Shown in pieces: positions 1 to 6,400 of a stretch of 9,310 nucleotides of DNA. The number at the start of each line of letters is the position of its first letter. Within the stretch, counting starts at the first letter, position 1. The stretch lies in assembly GCA_021829055.1 (NCBI GenBank), contig JAJZCS010000059.1, positions 1-9,310 on the forward strand, written 5' to 3'. This DNA comes from Pseudomonadota bacterium (lineage in GTDB: Bacteria; Pseudomonadota; Alphaproteobacteria; Acetobacterales; Acetobacteraceae). A program made the position numbers and the translations under genes. The notes beneath the pieces were generated by a model. It had not been told where the DNA came from, did not search any database, and was given only the letters and a program-made list of their open reading frames with translations.

Positions 1-3
1 GCC

Positions 4-423
4 ATGAACGAGAACCTGGCCGAAATCAGCACGCAGGTGAGCCAAGGTGCGTATTGCCTCTCGCCTGCGACGGCGCCGGATGGCCATCAGGCCGGCGAGC
101 GGCTGATCATCCCCGACAACATCACCATGCTGCCCCTGCCGCCCTCCGCGCCGGAACCTAACCCGATGGAAAATGTCCGGGTCTATTGGCGCGGCAACAA
201 GTTAAGCAGCCTCGCCTACAACAGCCACAACGCAATGCCCGAAGCCTGTAAACAGGCATGGCTCTTCCTCACAGCCGACCCAGCCCGAATCACCTCAATC
301 GAAACAAAAACATGGACCTACATCAAAGGTCGAGTCAGTAGATATAACAGGCCGGAAATTAATCGAGGATGCGGCTGGCAACTTGCTCGTTTTTCGATCG
401 TGCAGCGTCATACGCTGGTCTAA
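4..423 (+). pseudogene. IS630-family transposase, decayed C-terminal remnant
   Basis: This is the C-terminal part of a DDE transposase of the IS630/Tc1 type; the N-terminal half is absent, lying left of the window or lost. The recognisable hallmark is PEPNPMEN (a variant of PELNPMEN, which carries the last catalytic acid), followed by RGNKLSS and then AWLFLTADPARITSI. The usual NVWxxLRGNK reads NVRVYWRGNK, so Trp became Arg and Leu became Trp. The second catalytic Asp, normally in CDGAGWH, is missing from the reading frame. The codons for CDGAGW lie at 66-83 in another frame, between an apparent one-base loss near 61-62 and an extra base at 84, and the two shifts cancel. Family resemblance fades after about position 318, so the last 30 or so residues are probably read-through. 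No intact IS end was identified; a small inverted repeat (CAGCGT/ACGCTG, 403-417) is of unknown meaning. This is almost certainly not functional. Confidence 0.8.
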
Positions 424-476
424 GCCCGCACACGCTTGCTGCCGCACAGGGGTAAAAACGCCTCAGCACGAAAACC

Positions 477-1718
477 TTAGGCCGGTTGCGTGCCATCCAT
501 AGGGCCGTAGTCAAAGATCGGGGACACGGTACCAGGCTGATTGGGCTCGATTGGAACCAACATGCCACCTTGCCACTGCTGAAGAGCGACAAAACTGCGC
601 TCATTTTGACCGTTGGAGTCAAATAGCACACCAAAGCCGTTGGCTAGCGCGCCAAATGGCAGCGTTTGCTTCCTCAACCCGGCAAGAACGTCACCACTCC
701 GGATAGCGTTGATAGCAAGAAACGCACCGACATACGCGGTCAGACTGGCGGGGCCACGGGGGCTAGCAGCAAAACGTGCGCGGTAGGCGTCCGCAATCGT
801 TGTCGAAGCTGATTTGATTCCAGGACGTGCGAAATTCGGCGGCGCAATGACCATAGTTCGATCAAAATCACGACCGATAATCGCGGCAACTGTAGTCAGA
901 GTGTAACCAGCCCCTGTCCCAACCAGCATTCTCGGTCGCCATCTATTTAGGGCCATGGCTTGACTGAGTAGGATCGTGCCATCTGGCTCGCCGGCGTGAA
1001 TGACAAGATCAAGAGACGCACGACGCATGCGCTGAACCGGTTCATCAAGATCAGCGCGCCCCTGCGCATAAGCTATGGACAGCACAACTGGAATCTGAGA
1101 AGCCTTGAACAGGTCTAGGACTGCCGCTGCAAAAGCGCCGCTCGATGCCCCAACGTCAAAGACAACGCCAACCCGTAATCTGGCTGGCTCCAATCTCCAA
1201 GCCGGCGCCAAAAGCTTAACAACTGCATCGCGGGCCGCTGCTGCTGAGTCCGTACTGGTGGGACCGATCCGCAGCAACGTACGGAACTTCCGCTGCGTTA
1301 TGCCATCTGCCGGTGCGTCGAGCTCAATATAGGGTATTCCTGCGAGTTCCGCAGATTCAGTGGCAGCAAACGATATCGTTGATGACATTGTGCCAAGAAT
1401 TACGGCAGCCCCCTGGCTTCGTAGTTTTGAAACGGCCGTCGTGGCCGATTTGACATCGCTAGCTTCAGCCTGAATCAGACGTACAGTCGGGCCGCCCCGG
1501 CCGCATATGATATCGTAGGCCATTTCGACACCACGCCACGATTCATCGCCTGCAATGGCGAGTGCACCGACGGTTGGGAACAAAGCGCCGATTATAATCG
1601 GTTTCGGTGTCTCTTCACGCGGAGCAGCACTGGCCGCCATCGGGGCAGACGCTGCTGCGACGGCCATACATTCGACGGATCGGCGCAGAAATCGACGGCG
1701 TGTACTGTAATCTATCAT
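477..1718 (-). CDS. Tat-exported ABC transporter substrate-binding protein (LivK / Peripla_BP_6 type)
   Basis: The 413-residue protein opens with a twin-arginine signal. Residues 6-12 (TRRRFLR) match the S/T-R-R-x-F-L-K motif, followed by an Ala-rich hydrophobic stretch and an ASA-type signal peptidase I site near residue 31. There is no lipobox, so a soluble periplasmic protein is expected. The mature part begins IIIGALFPTVGALAIAGDESWRG, the typical opening of type-1 periplasmic binding proteins of the branched-chain amino acid (LivK) class. Later segments (AAVILGTMSSTISFAATESAEL, then a second Rossmann-like lobe around RVGVVFDVGASSG) fit the two-lobe fold. No permease or ATPase gene is adjacent in this window, so the ligand is unknown. 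The ATG at 1718 has no clear Shine-Dalgarno sequence, but later Met codons would remove the Tat motif, so I keep this start. The family call is firm; amino acid binding is only an inference from the family. Confidence 0.87.
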   Translation of the reverse strand: MIDYSTRRRFLRRSVECMAVAAASAPMAASAAPREETPKPIIIGALFPTVGALAIAGDESWRGVEMAYDIICGRGGPTVRLIQAEASDVKSATTAVSKLRSQGAAVILGTMSSTISFAATESAELAGIPYIELDAPADGITQRKFRTLLRIGPTSTDSAAAARDAVVKLLAPAWRLEPARLRVGVVFDVGASSGAFAAAVLDLFKASQIPVVLSIAYAQGRADLDEPVQRMRRASLDLVIHAGEPDGTILLSQAMALNRWRPRMLVGTGAGYTLTTVAAIIGRDFDRTMVIAPPNFARPGIKSASTTIADAYRARFAASPRGPASLTAYVGAFLAINAIRSGDVLAGLRKQTLPFGALANGFGVLFDSNGQNERSFVALQQWQGGMLVPIEPNQPGTVSPIFDYGPMDGTQPA

Positions 1719-1816
1719 GGCATATCGGTTTGGGTTTCATAGATATATATATAACGACATATAAGGCCGGTACGTAAGATTAGTAGAAGCAGCATTTTGT
1801 TCGGGAGGACTAGCGG
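1719..1816. promoter_or_regulatory. Divergent intergenic promoter region with RBS for the oxidoreductase
   Basis: This 98-bp gap separates two divergent genes and contains a marked AT run (ATATATATATAA, about 1743-1754) unlike the surrounding coding DNA. On the minus strand, a possible -35 (TTACGT, at 1777-1772) and -10 (TATATA, at 1753-1748) are separated by 18 bases and would serve the binding-protein gene. On the plus strand, TATAAC (1750-1755) or TATAAG (1760-1765) could be a -10 box for the oxidoreductase, but no well-spaced -35 is obvious. A strong Shine-Dalgarno sequence GGGAGGA at 1803-1809, seven bases before the ATG at 1817, fixes the oxidoreductase start. The promoter boxes are eye calls only; the RBS is secure. 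No operator repeat was seen. Confidence 0.45.
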
Positions 1817-2842
1817 ATGAATCCAAGTGCTCAACCTGTACCCAGCCTACCAACGCAGATGCGCCACATCGCCGTGGCAGAGCCTGGTGGGCCGGAGGTT
1901 CTTCGGATTCAAACGGGACCTATACCGCAACCGCGCTCCGATGAGGTGCTGATCAAGGTTGCCGCCGCAGGAGTGAACCGACCCGATATCCAACAGCGGA
2001 AGGGCCTTTACCCGCCTCCACCAGGAGCAAGTTTGATACTTGGCTTGGAAGTCGCCGGCGAAATTGTTGCGGTGGGTGCTGCGGTGCCGAGTTTCGCGGT
2101 GGGTGATCGGGTCACCGCCTTGTGTAACGGTGGTGGGTATGCGGAATACGTTGCAGTGCCAGCGCTACAATGTTTGCCTGTGCCGGCCGGTCTGTCGATG
2201 CTCGAGGCCGCGTCTTTGCCTGAGACCACGTTTACAGTCTGGGCCAATCTGTTCGACCTTGGCAGACTAAAGCCGGGCGAAACCGTTCTAGTCCATGGCG
2301 GAACATCAGGAATTGGCGTGACGGCGATTCAGTTTGGCACCGCATTCGGCGCAAGGGTCCTCGTCACGGCCGGTTCAGAACAAAAATGCTCTGCTGCATT
2401 GGAACTGGGGGCACAAGGTGCAATCAACTACCGTAACGAGGATTTCCTCGATGCAGTCCGACGGCTGACTGACAGAGCAGGTGTGGATGTAGTACTCGAT
2501 ATGGTTGGCGCCCCTTATTTCACGCGCAATCTCCGCGCACTCAAACGCGACGGCAGGCTTATTGAAATAGCTTTTATGCATGGCACTGTTACGGAAAAGC
2601 TTGATCTTCTGCCCATTATGATGAAGCGCCTGACAATAACCGGCTCTACTATGCGTCCGCGTACCACAGCCGAGAAAGGTGCAATCGCGGCCGCGCTTCG
2701 AGAAACTGTTTGGCCATGGTACGAGAACAAGCGGATCCGCCCAGTAATACACTCGCGATTTCCGCTCGCCCGTGCCGCCGAGGCGCACGCACTCATGGAA
2801 TCAAGCGCGCATATTGGTAAAATCGTGCTTGAGATCATTTAA
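1817..2842 (+). CDS. NAD(P)H:quinone oxidoreductase, PIG3-type zinc-free MDR family
   Basis: The 341-residue protein is a medium-chain dehydrogenase/reductase of the PIG3-type quinone oxidoreductase group, cytosolic enzymes that reduce quinones with NADPH. The N-terminal GroES-like domain shows GPEVL, EVLIKVAAAGVNRPDIQQRKGLYPPPPG and LGLEVAGEI. The zinc-ligand pattern of true alcohol dehydrogenases is absent. The Rossmann domain has the nucleotide-binding signature HGGTSGIG at residues 160-167, followed by GVDVVLDMVGAPY. The family-typical GSTMRPR follows, and the end (ALMESSAHIGKIVLEI) is complete, so the gene is full length. The start at 1817 is supported by a strong RBS. Homologues usually begin near residue 15 (MRHIAVAEPGGPEVL), so this protein carries about 14 extra N-terminal residues. 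The physiological substrate cannot be read from sequence. The stop codon directly abuts the presumed right end of a TnpB element. Confidence 0.9.
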   Translation: MNPSAQPVPSLPTQMRHIAVAEPGGPEVLRIQTGPIPQPRSDEVLIKVAAAGVNRPDIQQRKGLYPPPPGASLILGLEVAGEIVAVGAAVPSFAVGDRVTALCNGGGYAEYVAVPALQCLPVPAGLSMLEAASLPETTFTVWANLFDLGRLKPGETVLVHGGTSGIGVTAIQFGTAFGARVLVTAGSEQKCSAALELGAQGAINYRNEDFLDAVRRLTDRAGVDVVLDMVGAPYFTRNLRALKRDGRLIEIAFMHGTVTEKLDLLPIMMKRLTITGSTMRPRTTAEKGAIAAALRETVWPWYENKRIRPVIHSRFPLARAAEAHALMESSAHIGKIVLEII

Positions 2843-2872
2843 TTGACATCCCCTCTGGCCGGAAGGCCGGAG
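2843..2872 (-). repeat. Putative right-end hairpin of an IS200/IS605-type (TnpB) element
   Basis: An inverted repeat with stem arms 2854-2860 and 2865-2871 and a four-base loop (GGAA, 2861-2864) lies at the 3' side of the TnpB remnant. Read on the plus strand all seven pairs can form, with one T-G wobble; on the minus strand one pair is an A-C mismatch. IS200/IS605 elements have subterminal hairpins rather than terminal inverted repeats, and some members are cleaved at TCAA on the right. Here TCAA occurs on the minus strand at 2846-2843, exactly next to the stop codon of the oxidoreductase. The hairpin could also act as a weak transcription barrier for that gene, but there is no T-run. Assignment as the element end is an inference. 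Confidence 0.45.
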
Positions 2873-3095
2873 ATTCCTACTGTGCTCAGGCGCGGCATTG
2901 AGCCACTCCAGAGTCGCTTCGGCGGGTTTCTGCTGCTGTGGCGGCATTAGCGCCACCGCTCACGTCACACGACATCGGCGTTTCCCTCGAAACCACACTC
3001 AACGCACTCGAACCTGGATTGCGTCAGCTGGTTGGCCACAGAGGCGTGGCCGCAACACGAGCAGGTACAGCTCGGCGGCACGGTGATCCGCCGTT
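2843..3095 (-). pseudogene. tnpB: TnpB (IS200/IS605 OrfB) C-terminal remnant with zinc ribbon
   Basis: On the minus strand the frame ending at 2967 reads VPP, then CSCCGH, then a spacer and QSRFECVECGFEGNADVV before a TGA at 2967-2965. This is the four-cysteine zinc ribbon (CxxC...CxxC) followed by the NAD segment of the final RuvC motif that characterises TnpB, the RNA-guided nuclease of IS200/IS605 elements. The following GAINVL-type residues are lost at the stop. Further minus-strand sequence still resembles typical TnpB tails in other frames (RSDSGVAQCRA, then ESPAFRPEGMS), implying small deletions and frameshifts. All of the protein upstream of the zinc ribbon is missing. The remnant is cut off at 3095/3096, where the IS1182-derived element begins. 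The piece is too small to encode a nuclease. No TnpA gene is present. Family assignment is strong; the exact ends are approximate. Confidence 0.78.
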
Positions 3096-3114
3096 CTAGC
3101 AGCCTGTCGGGTTC
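3096..3114 (+). repeat. Left terminal inverted repeat of the IS1182-derived element
   Basis: CTAGCAGCCTGTCGGGTTC here pairs with the reverse complement of 3477-3495. The first 15 bases are identical, one differs, and the next three (TTC) match again. Confidence 0.8.
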
Positions 3115-3168
3115 GGGTTATCGCCTACGGCCTGGCACAGGCGGCATCGAGCTTCGCTTTCAGCGGCC

Positions 3169-3462
3169 TCACACCGGGCGGATCTTCGAGGCACTGGCGT
3201 CAATCCTGGTCCCGTCGATCAAGACCGTGCCGAGGCGCAGCAGACCACTCTCCCGCGCCAGCATCAGCCGCGGGTGATACCGCGCCTTGCCGCCGGCGCG
3301 AGCCTTCACCTGGAACGCCGACAGACCGACCCACTCCACCGCCGCGATCACGAAATGCGCGAGATCGTCCTCGGGAAGCCACCGCTTCAGGTCATGCGGC
3401 AAAAGGAAGGACTGGTCGCGGTTGAACGGAATGAAATCGGTCATCCGCCGATTCTGCACCAT
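3169..3462 (-). pseudogene. IS1182-family transposase, internally deleted
   Basis: The 97-residue frame begins with the characteristic IS1182 N-terminus: TDFIPFNRDQSFLLPHDL, then RWLPEDDLAHFV, then GGKARYHPRLML. It then jumps without a stop to ARESGLLRLGTVLIDGTRIDASASKIRP, which normally lies tens of residues further on and carries the first catalytic Asp (D83 here). The middle of the N-terminal domain is therefore deleted in frame, with the joint around residues 66-69 (about 3256-3267). After residue 97 the frame stops. The next stretch resembles the following helix (VRPLKAKLDA) in a shifted frame before the right inverted repeat, so the remaining two-thirds of the protein is gone. The likely original start is Met7 (MTDFIPF). 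It cannot catalyse transposition, because the second Asp and the Glu are absent. Confidence 0.8.
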
Positions 3463-3476
3463 CCCGGCCGGGTGGG

Positions 3477-3495
3477 GAATCCGACAGGCTGCTAG
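3477..3495 (-). repeat. Right terminal inverted repeat of the IS1182-derived element
   Basis: Read on the minus strand this gives CTAGCAGCCTGTCGGATTC, matching the other end in 18 of 19 positions. It lies just upstream of the remnant transposase start, as expected for the left end relative to transcription. Confidence 0.8.
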
Positions 3496-3515
3496 CCCTC
3501 TGCTACCCCGCCTTC

Positions 3516-4262
3516 TTAATCAGACAACCGGCTGCAAATATCGTCAATCAAAGCGAGATCTGCAGCCCGGGATAGCCGATGCTCACCGTCCTTAATCAGC
3601 GTGATCTGGACGTCTTCGCCGTCGATCCGATCGGCAAGCCGCAGACTAGTCTGCCAAGGCACATCAGTGTCACGCTGGCCGTGAATCAGACGAACAGGTC
3701 TAAAAATCGGGATGTGACTACGTAGCACTAAATGCTGGCGCGCATCCTCAAGAAAGCCGTGAGAAATGGGGGTTGGCGGACCATAGAGGTTGGTAAGAAA
3801 AATGACCTTTTCCTGTTCGGTGGCCGCGTGTTGCGAGGGTTCGAATCTCGATTTGATCAAATCCTCAGTAAAGTCCGGCGCTGGTGCAATGCCGACAAAA
3901 CCGGCCAAATCTGGGGCCATCCCGCGGGCCAGCAGCAGAGCGATCCATGCCCCCATCGAAGAGCCGATAAGGATTTTACGCCCCTTCGGCAGTGCAGCTT
4001 CGATCACCGCTTTCGCGTCCGCCGCCCAACTTCCAATGGTACCGTCAATAAATTTTCCGCCCGAATCGCCGTGCCCCGCGTAATCGAAACGTAGCATTGC
4101 TTGGCCGCGCGCAGCACAGCGATCACGAAGAAAAATCGCTTTGGTACCATACATGTCGGAACCGAATCCGGGACAGAACACCAGCGTTGGTTCAATCCCT
4201 CGAAGATGCGCGTATGCAAGCGCGTTTCCACTCCGCTTCACGATCCCCTGTTTTTCATCCAT
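3516..4262 (-). CDS. Alpha/beta hydrolase (serine hydrolase/esterase type)
   Basis: The 248-residue cytosolic alpha/beta hydrolase shows an early strand (TLVFCPGFGSDMYGTKA), the FDYAGHGDSGG turn at residues 59-69, the nucleophile elbow GSSMG at 100-104 (Ser102), a probable acid at Asp198 (HGQRDTDVPW) and His228 (DGEHRLS). The catalytic triad is therefore intact and the length normal. The closest familiar group is the ABHD10/2-hydroxymuconate-hydrolase-like esterases and thioesterases; no substrate can be inferred. I place the start at 4262 because AAAGGGG lies seven bases upstream of that ATG. An ATG nine codons further upstream (4289) has no ribosome binding site and would extend the protein into the 56-bp gap shared with the divergent glycosyltransferase gene. 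No terminator was seen after the stop, and the IS1182-derived element begins 20 bp beyond it. Confidence 0.87.
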   Translation of the reverse strand: MDEKQGIVKRSGNALAYAHLRGIEPTLVFCPGFGSDMYGTKAIFLRDRCAARGQAMLRFDYAGHGDSGGKFIDGTIGSWAADAKAVIEAALPKGRKILIGSSMGAWIALLLARGMAPDLAGFVGIAPAPDFTEDLIKSRFEPSQHAATEQEKVIFLTNLYGPPTPISHGFLEDARQHLVLRSHIPIFRPVRLIHGQRDTDVPWQTSLRLADRIDGEDVQITLIKDGEHRLSRAADLALIDDICSRLSD

Positions 4263-4318
4263 GCTAATTCCCCTTTTGTCGTTTGCCATGCTACGGCGCC
4301 AGGCACAAAGGTCGCAAC
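4263..4318. promoter_or_regulatory. Short divergent intergenic region with two ribosome binding sites
   Basis: Only 56 bp separate the chosen starts of the hydrolase (-) and the GT4 gene (+). A minus-strand AAAGGGG precedes the hydrolase ATG by seven bases, and a plus-strand AAAGG precedes the GT4 ATG at 4319 by seven bases; these two sites decide the starts. Promoters for at least one of the genes must lie here or reach into the neighbouring coding region. I could not identify convincing -35/-10 pairs. Confidence 0.5.
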
Positions 4319-5458
4319 ATGAGTAATACGCAGCATATGGGAATCCTGCAGGTTCTGCCCCGTCTGGACACAGGCGGCGTTGAACAGGTCGTAATCGAAC
4401 TTACTGCGGCAGTCAGCCGTGCGGGGTATCGCGCTCTTGTCGCCAGCGCACCCGGCAAGCTGGTGCCCTTCGTCGAGCGTGCCGGCGGCGCGCACGTCCC
4501 AATGGATCTTGCAAGCAAGAACTTCCTGCGGATGGCGTGGAACGGTGATCAACTCGCTCGTTTAATTAGGGCGCAGCGAGTTGTGCTTGTTCACGCCCAT
4601 TCGCGTGCTCCTGCGTTTGCTGCTCGTTCTGCCGCCCGTCAGGGCAAAATTCCCTTAGTGACCACCTATCATGGCGCATACAGCGACAGTGGTGCTTTCA
4701 AACGTCGGTACAACTCTATCATGGCCGCTGGTGATCGCGTCATCGCAGTGTCAAATTTCATCGCTGATCTAGTGCGTGCGCGCCACAACGTGAGTGATGA
4801 CCGTCTACGCGTCGTCCCGGGTGGTGTCGACCCCTCGCGGTTCGACCCAGACGCCATCAACAATGGCAGAGTCGAGCAGCTAGCCCGCTGTTGGCGTCTA
4901 CCCGACGGCGTACCCACGATTATGCTGCCAGCCCGGCTAACGTCTTGGAAAGGCCAGGAAGTAATGATCCGTGCGCTTGCAAGCATGCGTCACCGGGACC
5001 CTGTCCTACTTTTGGTCGGCAGTGCGCAAGGCCGTGAAACGTATGTAAAAATGCTGACTGAACTGGCGCGAAAGTTGAATATAGCGGGGCGTGTGCTGTT
5101 TACTGGTGATGTCATTGACATGCCGGCAGCCTATAAACTTGCTGATGTGGTCGTAAACGCCTCGACTGATCCGGAGGCCTTCGGTCGTACCATCGTCGAG
5201 GCGCAGGCGATGCGTCGTATGGTCATTGTCGCCGATCACGGCGCCGCGCGGGAGACGGTGCGTGACGGCCAAACCGGGTGGCGGGTAAAGCCCGGCGATC
5301 CTGACGCGTTGGCGACCGTGATTGATAGCGCGCTTGACTTGCCAGTAGACACCCGCATCGCCCTTGGCATCGCGGCTCGGACCTATGTTTCCGAATACTA
5401 CTCGACTTTCGCAATGCAGGCCGGAACCTTAGCCGTCTATCAGGAATTGCTGGGTTGA
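4319..5458 (+). CDS. Glycosyltransferase family 4 (retaining, GT-B fold)
   Basis: The 379-residue GT-B glycosyltransferase probably transfers a sugar from a nucleotide donor to a lipid or LPS-type acceptor at the cytoplasmic face of the inner membrane. The N-terminal acceptor domain opens ILQVLPRLDTGGVEQVVIEL (GGxE at residues 19-22) and includes VHAHSRAPAFAARSAA and the TTYHGAYSD loop. The donor domain shows VVPGGVDPSRFDP, PARLTSWKGQ at 204-213, and the E-x7-E signature EAFGRTIVE with Glu286 and Glu294, followed by ETVRDGQTGWRVKPGDPDAL. The gene is complete. I chose ATG 4319 (MSNTQHM) over the upstream in-frame ATG at 4283 because AAAGG lies at the right distance, and the longer form would overlap the hydrolase start. 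The next gene overlaps its stop by four bases. Donor and acceptor are unknown. Confidence 0.88.
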   Translation: MSNTQHMGILQVLPRLDTGGVEQVVIELTAAVSRAGYRALVASAPGKLVPFVERAGGAHVPMDLASKNFLRMAWNGDQLARLIRAQRVVLVHAHSRAPAFAARSAARQGKIPLVTTYHGAYSDSGAFKRRYNSIMAAGDRVIAVSNFIADLVRARHNVSDDRLRVVPGGVDPSRFDPDAINNGRVEQLARCWRLPDGVPTIMLPARLTSWKGQEVMIRALASMRHRDPVLLLVGSAQGRETYVKMLTELARKLNIAGRVLFTGDVIDMPAAYKLADVVVNASTDPEAFGRTIVEAQAMRRMVIVADHGAARETVRDGQTGWRVKPGDPDALATVIDSALDLPVDTRIALGIAARTYVSEYYSTFAMQAGTLAVYQELLG

Positions 5459-6390
5459 AAGTGCCAGTGCAACGCATTCTTATCATACGGCACGGCGCCT
5501 TAGGGGATATCGTCCTAAGTTTTGCTTCGTTTGCCGGTATCAGGCAAGCGCACCCGGATGCCGAAATTTCACTTCTCACCACGGCTCCTTTCGCCGCTTG
5601 GCTGAGCCAAGCGCCTTGGTTCACCGAGGTGCTAATTGACGCAAAACCAGCGCCGTGGAATGTCCCCGGCGTCCTTCGCTTGCGCAAGCAATTAGTCGGA
5701 CATGACTTGGTTGTTGATCTCCAGACATCTAGTCGATCATCATACTATTTTCGCCTCGCCGGCTCACCCCCTTGGTCTGGAATTGCGCGCGGCTGTTTGT
5801 ATCGGCATATGAATCCACGCCGCGACTCGATTCACACATGTGAACGGCTCGCCGACCAACTCAGTACGGTTGCAATTGTGCCGCAACCGCCAAACCTGTC
5901 TTGGCTACGCTCCGAGTTTTCTATATCAATCCCGCAACGATTCATCGCATTAGTGCCAGGAGCTGCACCTCACAGACCGAAAAAACGCTGGCCGGCCGAG
6001 AAATTCGGCGCGCTGGCAGCCGCTCTCAATATGAGACTGGTTATTTTAGGAACAGCTCACGAGCAAAGGCTGGCACGCGAGATTTTGCAACATGCCCCCG
6101 ATTCGGTTGATCTTACTGGGCGCACCACCCTTGCAGATGTATCCGAAGTACTTGCTCGTGCAGCCTTTGCAATCGGCAATGACACCGGGCTGATGCACCT
6201 CGCCACCGCTTTCAACGTGCCGAGCGTCGTTCTCTTTAGTCTAGATAGCGACCCAAAATTGACAGCGCCTCGCTATCCCGACGGCCATTGGCCGACCGTG
6301 ATCCGCGCGCAGAACCTTGCGGATCTGCCCGTTGACCGGGTTGTCGCGGCAATTTCTGGACGGCATAAGCACTCGTCTTTGACAATTTGA
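5455..6390 (+). CDS. Glycosyltransferase family 9 (ADP-heptose:LPS heptosyltransferase-like)
   Basis: The 311-residue protein has the GT9 signature at both ends. [14 protein letters not shown] carries Asp18, at the position of the catalytic Asp in WaaC, and [21 protein letters not shown] (residues 241-261) is the donor-binding D-x-G-xx-H-L-A motif. Between them, [24 protein letters not shown] is the usual start of the C-terminal lobe. GT9 enzymes add heptose to the LPS inner core in the cytoplasm. The start is probably TTG at 5455, giving a TTGA overlap with the GT4 stop and an AGGA nine bases upstream (5442-5445); GTG at 5461 is an alternative. Its TGA overlaps the thrS ribosome binding site. 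The exact sugar and acceptor are not determined by sequence, and some GT9 members next to thrS are annotated only as generic glycosyltransferases. Confidence 0.87.
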   Translation: MKVPVQRILIIRHGALGDIVLSFASFAGIRQAHPDAEISLLTTAPFAAWLSQAPWFTEVLIDAKPAPWNVPGVLRLRKQLVGHDLVVDLQTSSRSSYYFRLAGSPPWSGIARGCLYRHMNPRRDSIHTCERLADQLSTVAIVPQPPNLSWLRSEFSISIPQRFIALVPGAAPHRPKKRWPAEKFGALAAALNMRLVILGTAHEQRLAREILQHAPDSVDLTGRTTLADVSEVLARAAFAIGNDTGLMHLATAFNVPSVVLFSLDSDPKLTAPRYPDGHWPTVIRAQNLADLPVDRVVAAISGRHKHSSLTI

Positions 6391-6394
6391 GGAG
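6389..6394 (+). promoter_or_regulatory. Ribosome binding site of thrS overlapping the GT9 stop codon
   Basis: GAGGAG shares its first two bases with the TGA at 6388-6390 and lies six bases before the thrS ATG at 6401. It fixes the thrS start and suggests translational coupling to the glycosyltransferase. No separate promoter room exists between the genes, although one inside the GT9 coding sequence cannot be excluded. Confidence 0.75.
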
Positions 6395-6400
6395 CAAGAA

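Larger units (their letters stand above)
3096..3495 (-). mobile_element. 400-bp IS1182-derived deletion element (MITE-like)
   Basis: The element is bounded by inverted repeats beginning CTAGCAGCCTGTCGG at both ends and contains only fragments of an IS1182-family transposase. Full-length IS1182 elements are usually about 1.5 kb or more, so most of the transposase gene has been removed while both ends were kept. That is the structure of a non-autonomous element that could be mobilised in trans by a full-length relative. It sits between the TnpB remnant and the hydrolase gene, 20 bp beyond the hydrolase stop codon. No target duplication is evident at the flanks. Its exact outer boundary depends on whether the CTAG at each end belongs to the element or to the target site. 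Confidence 0.72.

Noticed and set aside
403..417. Inverted repeat CAGCGT-CAT-ACGCTG as a transcription terminator
   Set aside because: The stem is only six pairs and no T-run follows on either strand, so it does not support a Rho-independent terminator.
2898..3277. Plus-strand open frames of 62 and 81 residues in the gene-poor stretch
   Set aside because: They lie antisense to the TnpB remnant and the IS1182-derived element, have no ribosome binding sites or family resemblance, and are explained by the remnants on the minus strand.
4263..4318. Extended starts for the hydrolase (4289) and the GT4 gene (4283)
   Set aside because: The two extended forms would overlap each other and lack ribosome binding sites, whereas the inner ATGs at 4262 and 4319 have well-spaced ones.
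3516..6390. Hydrolase plus two glycosyltransferases as a novel defence or biosynthetic system
   Set aside because: Each protein fits a common housekeeping-type family with intact standard motifs, and no nuclease, toxin, sensor or repeat array accompanies them; cell-envelope glycan synthesis is the simpler reading.
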